Positions 9,353 to 18,121 of a stretch of 48,496 nt of DNA are shown one piece after another. The notes below the pieces were generated by a model. It was not told the DNA's origin. It saw nothing but the letters and a program-made list of their open reading frames with translations, and did no database searches. The position numbers and the translations under genes were made by a program. The stretch spans positions 1 to 48,496 of the forward strand of contig NZ_BBKT01000033.1 in the NCBI RefSeq assembly GCF_000747665.1, read 5' to 3'. The DNA is from Thermoanaerobacterium saccharolyticum (lineage in GTDB: Bacteria > Bacillota > Thermoanaerobacteria > Thermoanaerobacterales > Thermoanaerobacteraceae). Every line of letters starts with the position of its first letter. Position 1 is the first letter of the stretch.

Positions 9353-9611
9353 AAAGACAGTAGAAATTAAAAATAAGACAGGTCTTCATGCGAGACCAGC
9401 AGCTTTGTTTGTACAAGCGGCAAGCAAATTTTCATCACAAATATGGGTGGAGAAGGAAAATAAAAAGGTAAATGCAAAAAGCATCATGGGTATTATGTCA
9501 TTAGGAGTTGCACAGGGAAATACAGTGAAACTTATCGCTGATGGCAGCGACGAGCAAGAAGCAATTAAGACACTTGTTGATTTGATTGATTCAAAATTTG
9601 GAGAAGAATAA
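9345..9611 (+). CDS. HPr-family phosphocarrier
   Basis: An 88-residue HPr-fold protein. The phosphoenolpyruvate-dependent site His15 (TGLHARPA) and the regulatory Ser46 (AKSIMGIM) are both present. In Bacillus the whiA-linked paralogue is Crh, which has Gln in place of His15; this protein keeps the histidine, so it can in principle work in both PTS phosphotransfer and CcpA-type catabolite control. It overlaps the end of whiA and is followed by a terminator, so the two share a transcript. Whether it is the only HPr of the cell cannot be told from the window. Confidence 0.92.
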   Translation: MTEKTVEIKNKTGLHARPAALFVQAASKFSSQIWVEKENKKVNAKSIMGIMSLGVAQGNTVKLIADGSDEQEAIKTLVDLIDSKFGEE

Positions 9612-9615
9612 TCTA

Positions 9616-9641
9616 AAAAGGTTTCTTAGGAAACCTTTTTT
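9616..9641 (+). terminator. Terminator after HPr
   Basis: Stem aaaaggtttc / ggaaacctttt with a 3-base loop and a T-run lies 4 bases after the stop. Confidence 0.85.
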
Positions 9642-9662
9642 GCATGAAGGATGATTTTTTTT

Positions 9663-10970
9663 ATGACTAAAAATGAGAGGGTGCTGGAGTATCTTAAAAG
9701 TCTGCCAGAAGGAACGAAAATATCAGTAAGAAGTTTGGCACAGGCTTTGAAGATAAGCGAAGGCACTGCGTATAAAGCCATAAAAGATGCAGAAAGCATG
9801 TATATTGTGACAACTATTCCAAGAGCAGGTACCATAAGGACGAAGCCGAAGAATAAACTGTTTGACAGACTGACGTACGAGGAAATAAAAAATGTCGTGG
9901 ACGGGACTGTCTTAGGAGGAGAGAGCGGGCTCAATATAGAGCTTAACAAATTTTTGATAGGTGCCATGACAACGGAAGAAATGGTAAAATACATTCAACC
10001 AGGTGATCTTATTATACTTGGCAATAGAGATAATGCACAGATGGCAGCATTAAAAGCAGGTGCTGCCGTCCTTATAACAGGTGGATTTGATGCTAAAACA
10101 GAAGTTAAAACTTTGGCAGATAAGCTTTCATTGCCATTGATCTCAACTACGTATGATACCTTTACGGTGGCAACCTTAATCAATAAGGCAGTAAACGAGA
10201 GGATGACAAAGAAAAGGATACTGCTTGTAAGCAATATCATGTCAACTAACCCCGTCTACATGACGACAAATCAGACAGTAAATGATTGGAAGGCACTGCT
10301 AAATAAGACAAGCCATACGAGGTATCCTGTTATAGATGAAAGCGGTACTTTAGTTGGAATAGTTACATCCAGAGAAGTAGCTAAAGCTGACGATGATGAT
10401 AAAATAGGAGATATAATGGCCAGAAATCCAATATACGTCACTGAAACTACGACTGTAGCGTTTGCGGCCCATCTAATGATATGGTGGAATATAGAGGTAT
10501 TGCCTGTTACTAACAATAAAGAACTTGTTGGCATCATAAGTAGAGAAGACGTGATAAAAGCCCTTCAATACATGGCAAAACAGCCTCAGATTGAGGAGAC
10601 TATCAATGATACATTGTTAAAAGACTTTCATGCTGAGAAAACACAAGATGGGATCAAATTTTATGGATCGATACCGCAAAACATGGTAAACCAATTAGGA
10701 ACGGTCAGCAGCAGCGCCCTCATGATGCTTATGAGCGAATGCGGCATATCGTCAGTGACGAGAAATAAAAGATTTGATGCTGTTGTAGATAATTTTTTAG
10801 TTTATTTTATAAGGCCACTACAGACAGAAAAGACGATTGAAGTAAATACTGCTATCATAGATTATAGCGGCAATTTCTGCAAAGTTGAGATATCAGTTTT
10901 ATACGAAGAAACAATGATTGCAAAAGCTCTAATGTCTTTGAGACTTTTAAAAAACAAAAAACTTTTTTAA
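9663..10970 (+). CDS. YtoI-like regulator: HTH, DRTGG, two CBS, hotdog
   Basis: A 435-residue multidomain protein of the Bacillus YtoI type. Order of parts: winged HTH (about 1-65, SVRSLAQALKISEGTAYKAIKD), DRTGG domain (about 70-190), two CBS motifs (ILLVSNIMSTNPVYMT near 190 and IGDIMARNPIYVTETTT near 250), and a C-terminal hotdog-like domain from about 320. CBS pairs usually bind adenine nucleotides, so a nucleotide-sensing repressor is likely but unproven. ATG 9663 is preferred over 9651 on spacing from gaagg and on similarity to the family N-terminus. It stands just before dnaE, as in Bacillus where ytoI lies in the dnaE neighbourhood. Confidence 0.85.
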   Translation: MTKNERVLEYLKSLPEGTKISVRSLAQALKISEGTAYKAIKDAESMYIVTTIPRAGTIRTKPKNKLFDRLTYEEIKNVVDGTVLGGESGLNIELNKFLIGAMTTEEMVKYIQPGDLIILGNRDNAQMAALKAGAAVLITGGFDAKTEVKTLADKLSLPLISTTYDTFTVATLINKAVNERMTKKRILLVSNIMSTNPVYMTTNQTVNDWKALLNKTSHTRYPVIDESGTLVGIVTSREVAKADDDDKIGDIMARNPIYVTETTTVAFAAHLMIWWNIEVLPVTNNKELVGIISREDVIKALQYMAKQPQIEETINDTLLKDFHAEKTQDGIKFYGSIPQNMVNQLGTVSSSALMMLMSECGISSVTRNKRFDAVVDNFLVYFIRPLQTEKTIEVNTAIIDYSGNFCKVEISVLYEETMIAKALMSLRLLKNKKLF

Positions 10971-10980
10971 GGTGATTATG

Positions 10981-13900
10981 ATGTTTGTACATTTGCACGT
11001 TCATAGCGAATACAGTCTTCTTGATGGTTCATGCAGGATAAAAGAGCTTATAAAGAGGACCAAAGAGCTTGGAATGAACTCTATAGCTATTACAGATCAC
11101 GGCGTCATGTACGGTGCCATAGATTTTTACAAAGAAGCCGTATCTTATGGTATAAAACCTATAATTGGGTGTGAGATTTATGTCTCTCCCAGATCATTGT
11201 ATGATAAAGAATACGGCATAGATAATCTAAACTACCATTTAATTTTACTGTGTAAAAACATGACTGGATACGAAAATTTGATGAAAATTGTCTCAAAGGC
11301 ATCTATTGATGGTTTTTACTATAAACCTAGAGTTGATCACCAATACTTAAAAGAGCACAGTGAAGGTCTAATAGCGCTTAGTTCATGCCTTGGCGGCGAG
11401 ATACCATTGTATCTTCTTTCGGGTGATTATGAAAAAGCTAAAGAGACTGCTATTTTTTATAACTCTGTTTTTGGGACAGGCAATTTTTATCTGGAGCTTC
11501 AATACCACGGTTTAAGCCAACAAGAAAAAGTAAATTCGGAATTGATAAAGCTTTCAAAAGAGCTAAACATACCTCTTGTTGCCACAAACGATGTTCACTA
11601 CCTTAATAAAGAGGATCATTTGGCACACGAAGTCCTTTTATGCATACAGACAGGCAAAAACATGGATGATGCTGATAGGATGTCATTTCCAACAGATCAG
11701 TTTTATCTAAAGTCCCCTGATGAGATGTATGAGATGTTTTCATATTGCAAGGAAGCCTTAGAAAACACTGTAAAAATTGCTGATATGTGCAATCTTGAAT
11801 TTGAATTTAATAAAACGAAGCTTCCTAAGTATGAAGTGCCAGATGGCATGAAATCAGATGAATACTTGAGAAAGCTTTGCATCGATGGATTATATAAAAG
11901 ATATCCAAATCCAAGTGATGAAGTAATCGAAAGGCTAAACTACGAGCTTTCTGTGATAGAAAAAATGGGGTATGTTGATTACTTCTTAATCGTTTGGGAT
12001 TTTATAAAGTTTGCCCGCGACAATGGTATAATGACTGGCCCTGGGAGGGGTTCGGCTGCTGGAAGTCTTGTGGCATACTGTCTCGGAATAACAAAGATTG
12101 ATCCTATAAAGTACAATCTTCTTTTTGAAAGATTTTTGAACCCTGAAAGAGTAAGTATGCCAGATATAGACTCTGATTTTTGTTATGAGAGAAGACAAGA
12201 AGTAATTGATTATGTGGTCAAAAAGTATGGGGAAAATAGAGTGGCGCAGATAATAACGTTTGGTACAATGGCTGCTAGGGCTGCCATAAGAGATGTAGGC
12301 CGTGCTTTGAACTTCCCGTACGCTGAAGTTGACGCTATTGCCAAAATGATACCTTTCGAACTCGGTATGACTATAGATAAAGCAATTGAATTAAATCCAG
12401 AGCTAAAAGATAAGTACGAAAATGACGAAAAGATTAGGCGGTTAATTGATATATCAAGATCTCTTGAAGGTCTTCCGAGGCATGCTTCTACACATGCTGC
12501 TGGCGTAGTTATATCCAGTGAACCACTGGTGAAATACGTGCCGTTGCAAAAAAATGAAGGCTCTATTGTTACACAGTTTACGATGACGACTTTGGAAGAA
12601 TTAGGCCTTTTAAAGATGGATTTTTTGGGTTTAAGGACACTTACTGTCATAAGAGATACTTTGAATATCATAAAAGAAACTAAGGGAATTGATGTTGACA
12701 TAGACAATATTGACTTTGAAGATAAAGAAGTTTATGCACTAATAAGCAAAGGCGATACTGAAGGTGTATTTCAATTAGAGTCATCTGGAATGAAACAGTT
12801 TATGACAGAACTAAGGCCAGAAAAGTTGGAAGATGTAATAGCGGGCATATCGCTGTATAGACCGGGACCGATGGATCAAATACCCAGATACATAGAAAAT
12901 AAAAATCACCCTGAAAATATAAAGTATGAACATCCACTTCTTAAACCAATTCTTGATGTCACTTATGGTTGCATGGTGTATCAGGAACAAGTTATGCAAA
13001 TAGTAAGGGATCTGGCAGGGTATTCATTGGGAAGATCTGACTTGGTTCGCCGTGCGATGGCGAAGAAAAAAATGAAAGTCATGGAGGAAGAGAGAAAAAA
13101 CTTCATTTATGGAATCAAGGATGAAAATGGAAATTACATTGTACCGGGAGCTGTAAATAGAGGCGTCGATGAAGCTACAGCCAACAGGCTTTTTGATGAA
13201 ATGATAGATTTTGCTAATTATGCATTCAATAAATCTCATGCTGCGGCTTATGCTGTTGTGGCATTTCAAACGGCATATTTAAAACGGTATTATCCCGTTG
13301 AATTTATGGCTGCATTGCTTAATAGCTTTGTTGACAATACAGATAAAGTGGCTTTTTATGTACAAGTTCTAAAAAAGATGGGCATACAGATTTTACCGCC
13401 AGACATAAATGAAAGTTATTCCTATTTTTCTGTCGTCAATGGCAAAATTAGATTTGGCCTTGCTGCTGTTAAGAATGTTGGATTAAACGCTACTTTAGAG
13501 ATTGTAGAAGACAGAAGGAAAAATGGAAGATATACGTCTATCATAGACTTTTTTGAGAGAATAGACGAAATGCAATTAAACAAAAAAGCTGTTGAAAGCT
13601 TAATAAAAGCCGGTGCATTTGATTCATTTGGCGTGTACAGATCCCAATTGCTGGCTGTATACGAAGGCATCATGGAAAGTATTCATAAAAGCAGAGAGAA
13701 AAACATAAAAGGACAGATATCCCTATTTGAAAGCGACGCAGAAAAGCATAAAGTAGACTATTCGCTTCCAGATATCAAAGAATTTTCAAAAGACATGATA
13801 CTTTCGATGGAAAAGGAAACAATGGGACTTTATATTAGCGGTCATCCACTTGACGAATATCAAGACGATATACGAAGAATAGCAAATTGTACGACACGAG

Positions 13901-14415
13901 ATTTGAAAAATGGCGATGATTCATTTGTAAAAAAATCGGTCTTTGATGATCAAGATGTGGTTTTGGTAGGGATAGTTGAAAATAAGAAAATAAAGTTCAC
14001 AAAAAATAATAATATGATGGCTTTTGTAAATCTTGCAGATTTGTACGGCACGATTGAAGTCATCGTATTTCCTGCTGTGTACGAAAGGTACTCAAAATTT
14101 TTAAGTGAAGATCTCCCTGTTGTAATAAAAGGCAAAGTCAGTTTAAGAGAAGATGAAGAGCCAAAGATTTTGTGCGATGAAGTTGAACCACTTACACACA
14201 GGATAAGGGAAAAGCTATGGCTTAATGTGAAAGAACAAAAAGATGTAGAGAAGATTAAAGGTATCTTAACAAAATACAGAGGAAACATTCCCGTATTTAT
14301 AAGATATGCAAATAAAAATCTTGCAGCTCAAAAAGACCTTTGGGTAAATGGTGCAAATGAGCTTTTGAATGAACTTGCAAGTGTACTTGGAGAAGAAAAT
14401 GTTAAAATTGTATAA
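10981..14415 (+). CDS. dnaE: DNA polymerase III alpha subunit DnaE
   Basis: Replicative C-family polymerase, 1144 residues, a normal length for DnaE. The N-terminal PHP domain begins HLHVHSEYSLLDGS; the palm has GPGRGSAAGSLVAY near residue 355 and the metal-binding PDIDSDF near 394. A helix-hairpin-helix region (VESLIKAGAFD) and an OB-fold (from about 990, VVLVGIVENKKIKFTKNN) follow. No PolC-type exonuclease insertion is present. ATG 10981 is chosen over 10978 for spacing from aaggtg. It starts 10 bases after the YtoI-like gene, probably the same transcript. Confidence 0.96.
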   Translation: MFVHLHVHSEYSLLDGSCRIKELIKRTKELGMNSIAITDHGVMYGAIDFYKEAVSYGIKPIIGCEIYVSPRSLYDKEYGIDNLNYHLILLCKNMTGYENLMKIVSKASIDGFYYKPRVDHQYLKEHSEGLIALSSCLGGEIPLYLLSGDYEKAKETAIFYNSVFGTGNFYLELQYHGLSQQEKVNSELIKLSKELNIPLVATNDVHYLNKEDHLAHEVLLCIQTGKNMDDADRMSFPTDQFYLKSPDEMYEMFSYCKEALENTVKIADMCNLEFEFNKTKLPKYEVPDGMKSDEYLRKLCIDGLYKRYPNPSDEVIERLNYELSVIEKMGYVDYFLIVWDFIKFARDNGIMTGPGRGSAAGSLVAYCLGITKIDPIKYNLLFERFLNPERVSMPDIDSDFCYERRQEVIDYVVKKYGENRVAQIITFGTMAARAAIRDVGRALNFPYAEVDAIAKMIPFELGMTIDKAIELNPELKDKYENDEKIRRLIDISRSLEGLPRHASTHAAGVVISSEPLVKYVPLQKNEGSIVTQFTMTTLEELGLLKMDFLGLRTLTVIRDTLNIIKETKGIDVDIDNIDFEDKEVYALISKGDTEGVFQLESSGMKQFMTELRPEKLEDVIAGISLYRPGPMDQIPRYIENKNHPENIKYEHPLLKPILDVTYGCMVYQEQVMQIVRDLAGYSLGRSDLVRRAMAKKKMKVMEEERKNFIYGIKDENGNYIVPGAVNRGVDEATANRLFDEMIDFANYAFNKSHAAAYAVVAFQTAYLKRYYPVEFMAALLNSFVDNTDKVAFYVQVLKKMGIQILPPDINESYSYFSVVNGKIRFGLAAVKNVGLNATLEIVEDRRKNGRYTSIIDFFERIDEMQLNKKAVESLIKAGAFDSFGVYRSQLLAVYEGIMESIHKSREKNIKGQISLFESDAEKHKVDYSLPDIKEFSKDMILSMEKETMGLYISGHPLDEYQDDIRRIANCTTRDLKNGDDSFVKKSVFDDQDVVLVGIVENKKIKFTKNNNMMAFVNLADLYGTIEVIVFPAVYERYSKFLSEDLPVVIKGKVSLREDEEPKILCDEVEPLTHRIREKLWLNVKEQKDVEKIKGILTKYRGNIPVFIRYANKNLAAQKDLWVNGANELLNELASVLGEENVKIV

Positions 14416-14429
14416 CGCATAAATATATA

Positions 14430-14458
14430 TTGATATTATACAAAAAATAAATTAAAAT
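14430..14458 (+). promoter_or_regulatory. Promoter before the DUF2007-like gene and pfkA
   Basis: TTGATA (14430-14435) and TAAAAT (14453-14458) with a 17-base spacer lie just after dnaE and 30 bases before the next start codon. Confidence 0.6.
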
Positions 14459-14488
14459 AGTAGTTAGAATATTCAAGGAGGCCTTTTT

Positions 14489-14687
14489 ATGTGGACTGTT
14501 ATATATATGGCGCACAGCATGGAAGTTGCTGAAAAGGTCAAAGATGTGCTGACAAAAGAAGGCTTTTTGGTAAAATTAAAACCGCTAAAAAAAAAATGTA
14601 GACAATAATGATGGATACTGTGAAGTCATGGTTCCTAATTCAGAAGCTCAGGATGCACAGAATATTATTATTGAATATGGTCTTTAA
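14489..14687 (+). pseudogene. Small DUF2007-like protein, frameshifted in an A10 run
   Basis: ATG 14489 has a strong aaggagg site. The frame begins MWTVIYMAHSMEVAEKVKDV and continues to LKPLKKKCRQ before a stop. After the 10-A run at 14587-14596 another frame reads VDNNDGYCEVMVPNSEAQDA and ends at 14687, giving a plausible 65-residue protein if one A is removed. A protein of this shape upstream of pfkA is familiar from Thermoanaerobacter relatives, and the fold resembles DUF2007 (putative signal-transducing) proteins. Function unknown. The single extra A may be error or a slippage site. Confidence 0.7.
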
Positions 14688-14690
14688 TTA

Positions 14691-14713
14691 CCCCTTATAA
14701 AGGGGGACTTTTA
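14691..14713 (+). terminator. Weak hairpin before pfkA
   Basis: Stem cccct / agggg with flanking T residues (actttt) follows the small gene by 3 bases. It is short and may be only partly effective, since pfkA follows within 50 bases. A TATAAT at 14727-14732 could start a separate pfkA transcript. Confidence 0.5.
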
Positions 14714-14746
14714 ATAAAATGGGACATATAATGACCCGGTTGGTAA

Positions 14747-15724
<978 letters not shown>

Positions 15725-15735
15725 GGAGTGAAGAT

Positions 15736-17487
15736 ATGCGTAGAACTAAGATAATATGTACGATTGGTCCTGCCAGTGAAAAGTATGAGATATTGAAAGA
15801 GCTTATAGAAAGTGGTCTTAATATTTGCAGGTTGAATTTTTCACATGGCGATCATGAAGAACATGGAAGAAGGATAGACAATATTATAAAGATTAGAGAA
15901 GAGCTTAAGCTGCCTATTGCAATTATGCTTGATACAAAAGGACCTGAAATAAGGACTGGCAAATTTAAAGGTGGCATTGCAGAGCTAAAAGAAGGTCAGA
16001 CATTTACGATAACATCAAAAGAAATTGAAGGAGATAACACTATTTGCTCTGTTTCATACAAGGGGCTTCCTCAAGATGTGGAGAGAGGTTCTCGCATATT
16101 GATTGATGACGGATTAGTATCATTGAAAGTCAATGACGTAAAAGGCGAAGATATAATATGCACGGTGGAGAATTCTGGTACCATAGGTGACCACAAAGGC
16201 GTAAATGTGCCTGGGACAAAGCTTAATTTGCCTGCTATAACGCAAAAAGACGTGGATGACATAGAATTTGGAATAAAAAAAGGAATTGACATGATTGCAG
16301 CGTCTTTTGTCAGAAAAGCAGCAGATGTAATCGCCATAAGAAGATTGTTAGAAGACAATGATGCTGGACATATACTCATCATATCAAAAATTGAAAACCG
16401 CGAAGGTGTAGAAAATATCGACGAAATAATTAAGGTTTCTGACGGCATAATGGTTGCCCGCGGTGATTTAGGTGTTGAAATTCCTATAGAGGAAATACCT
16501 ATCGTTCAAAAGAGAATAATTGAAAAATGCAATAAAGCAGGTAAACCAGTCGTTACTGCTACTCAGATGCTTGATTCTATGATAAGAAATCCAAGACCCA
16601 CAAGGGCAGAGGTAACAGATGTGGCCAATGCCATATTGGACGGCACTGATGCGATAATGTTGTCTGGCGAAACAGCACAAGGCAAATATCCAGTAGAAGC
16701 ATTTAAAACAATGTCAAAGATAGCCGAAAAAATTGAGACGTATATAAATTACAAAGAAAATTTAGACAAGAATGTTGACTACAATATTTCTATGACAAAT
16801 GCTATAAGCCATGCAACATGCACTACTGCAAGGGATATAGGCGCAACTGCCATCATTACATCTACAATATCAGGATACACAGCGAGAATGGTGTCTAAGT
16901 ATAGACCGTCGGCACCTATAATAGCAGTGACACCAGACAAAGGTGTGGCTAGAAGGCTTAGCATTGTATGGGGTGTACATCCGTTGATATCGCAAGAAGT
17001 CAGCTCTACAGATGAAATGATTGAAGTATCAGTAAATACAGCTTTAAACGAAGGATTAATTCGAAATGGCGATATTGTAGTAATATCGGCGGGAATACCT
17101 GTTGCGACTACAGGCACAACAAATATGTTGAAAGTTCACATTGTCGGCGATGTAATAGTAAAAGGTACAGGCATAGGTACTAAATCCATAAGTGGTGTCG
17201 TATCTATCATAAGAGATCCGTATAAGGACAAAGATAAGTTTAGAGAAGGAGACATCATTGTCGCTCAAAAGACTGAAAGGGATTATATGCCCATAATTGA
17301 GAAGGCTTCAGCTATTATAACAGAAGAAGGTGGACTAACATCTCATGCTGCAATAGTTGGGTTAAACTATGGATTGCCTGTCATTGTAGGATGTGAAGGA
17401 GTAACAGCTAAGCTAAAAGATGGAATGACGGTTACACTTGATACTGCAAGAGGATTGGTCTACAAAGGTATAGTGAATATAAAATAG
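15736..17487 (+). CDS. pyk: Pyruvate kinase with C-terminal PEP-utilising domain
   Basis: Makes pyruvate and ATP from phosphoenolpyruvate. The 583-residue protein has the usual kinase core (CTIGPASE, MLDTKGPEIRTG near 71, ISKIENREG near 220 with the catalytic lysine, ATQMLDSMI near 275 and the GTDAIMLSGETAQG region near 297) plus an extra C-terminal domain of roughly 100 residues ending with GGLTSHAAIVGLNYGLPVIVG, the PEP-utiliser mobile domain. This extension is known from Bacillus and other low-GC Firmicutes. Same operon as pfkA; closed by a terminator. Confidence 0.96.
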   Translation: MRRTKIICTIGPASEKYEILKELIESGLNICRLNFSHGDHEEHGRRIDNIIKIREELKLPIAIMLDTKGPEIRTGKFKGGIAELKEGQTFTITSKEIEGDNTICSVSYKGLPQDVERGSRILIDDGLVSLKVNDVKGEDIICTVENSGTIGDHKGVNVPGTKLNLPAITQKDVDDIEFGIKKGIDMIAASFVRKAADVIAIRRLLEDNDAGHILIISKIENREGVENIDEIIKVSDGIMVARGDLGVEIPIEEIPIVQKRIIEKCNKAGKPVVTATQMLDSMIRNPRPTRAEVTDVANAILDGTDAIMLSGETAQGKYPVEAFKTMSKIAEKIETYINYKENLDKNVDYNISMTNAISHATCTTARDIGATAIITSTISGYTARMVSKYRPSAPIIAVTPDKGVARRLSIVWGVHPLISQEVSSTDEMIEVSVNTALNEGLIRNGDIVVISAGIPVATTGTTNMLKVHIVGDVIVKGTGIGTKSISGVVSIIRDPYKDKDKFREGDIIVAQKTERDYMPIIEKASAIITEEGGLTSHAAIVGLNYGLPVIVGCEGVTAKLKDGMTVTLDTARGLVYKGIVNIK

Positions 17488-17518
17488 GACAGGAAGTCAT
17501 CTTCTTGTCTTTATTTTT
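17488..17518 (+). terminator. Terminator after pyk
   Basis: Stem gacaggaag / cttcttgtc (one G-T pair) with a 4-base loop is followed by ttattttttg. Confidence 0.85.
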
Positions 17519-17533
17519 TGAGGTGATAAATGT

Positions 17534-17959
17534 ATGTATACTTACGATGTTAAAATCAGAGTCAGATATGGCGAAACAGACAAGATGGGCATAGTGTATC
17601 ATGCAAATTACTTAAACTGGTTTGAAATAGGAAGGACGGAATTTTTCCGATCTTTAGGCATGACTTATCGAGAATTAGAACAAAACAATATCATGCTTCC
17701 GGTAATAGAGGCCAATTGTAAATATTTTTGGCCAGCAGAGTATGACGATGTCATCATCATAAAGACAAAGATAGGCTTTTTAAAAGGAACTAGGATAATA
17801 TTTGAATATGATATAATGAGAGAAGACGGAAATAAGCTTTTGGCACAAGGCATGACAGAACACCCGTTTACTACACTTGATAGGAAACCTGTAAATATGA
17901 AAAAGGTTTTGCCGAATGTTTACGACATGTTAAGCAAATGTTATGGTGATGCTGATTAG
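17534..17959 (+). CDS. YbgC/FadM-type acyl-CoA thioesterase
   Basis: A 141-residue single hotdog-domain (4HBT) protein. The N-terminal signature VRYGETDKMGIVYHANYLNW includes the catalytic-type Asp of the YbgC/4-hydroxybenzoyl-CoA thioesterase family. Length is normal. Start ATG 17534 has gaggtg 8 bases upstream. It follows the pyk terminator closely, so may depend on read-through or a promoter in the short gap. Substrate cannot be predicted. Confidence 0.88.
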   Translation: MYTYDVKIRVRYGETDKMGIVYHANYLNWFEIGRTEFFRSLGMTYRELEQNNIMLPVIEANCKYFWPAEYDDVIIIKTKIGFLKGTRIIFEYDIMREDGNKLLAQGMTEHPFTTLDRKPVNMKKVLPNVYDMLSKCYGDAD

Positions 17960-18018
17960 ATATTTTTTAAAAATAAATGTAAAGCACGAATATAATTCAA
18001 TAAATTGGTTATAATGGT

Positions 18019-18032
18019 ATTGGTAACCGATT
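18019..18032. promoter_or_regulatory. Candidate LacI-type operator upstream of glucoamylase
   Basis: The sequence attggtaaccgatt is an imperfect palindrome with a central A/T, as in LacI-family operators. Half-site copies occur nearby: aattggtt (18003-18010) and aatcggtt (18074-18081), the latter overlapping the likely promoter. This would fit a sugar-responsive repressor of the starch genes. No regulator gene is present here, so it is inferred from pattern only. Confidence 0.4.
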
Positions 18033-18039
18033 ATACTGT

Positions 18040-18061
18040 GGGCATTGTGCCCTATTTTTTT
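18040..18061 (+). terminator. Terminator-like hairpin in the glucoamylase leader region
   Basis: Stem gggca / tgccc with a 3-base loop is followed by tattttttt. It lies 60 bases before the start codon of the glucoamylase, between a TATAAT-bearing region (18010-18015) and the proximal promoter. It may end pyk/thioesterase transcripts or act as an attenuator. Confidence 0.6.
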
Positions 18062-18079
18062 GCCTCTATGCAAAATCGG

Positions 18080-18108
18080 TTGCACATAACTTCGATATAA
18101 TGTAAAAT
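18080..18108 (+). promoter_or_regulatory. Likely promoter of the glucoamylase gene
   Basis: TTGCAC (18080-18085) and TAAAAT (18103-18108) are 17 bases apart. A TATAAT at 18096-18101 is an alternative -10 without a clear -35. The half-site aatcggtt overlaps the -35. Confidence 0.45.
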
Positions 18109-18121
18109 AGTATTGGAGGCG

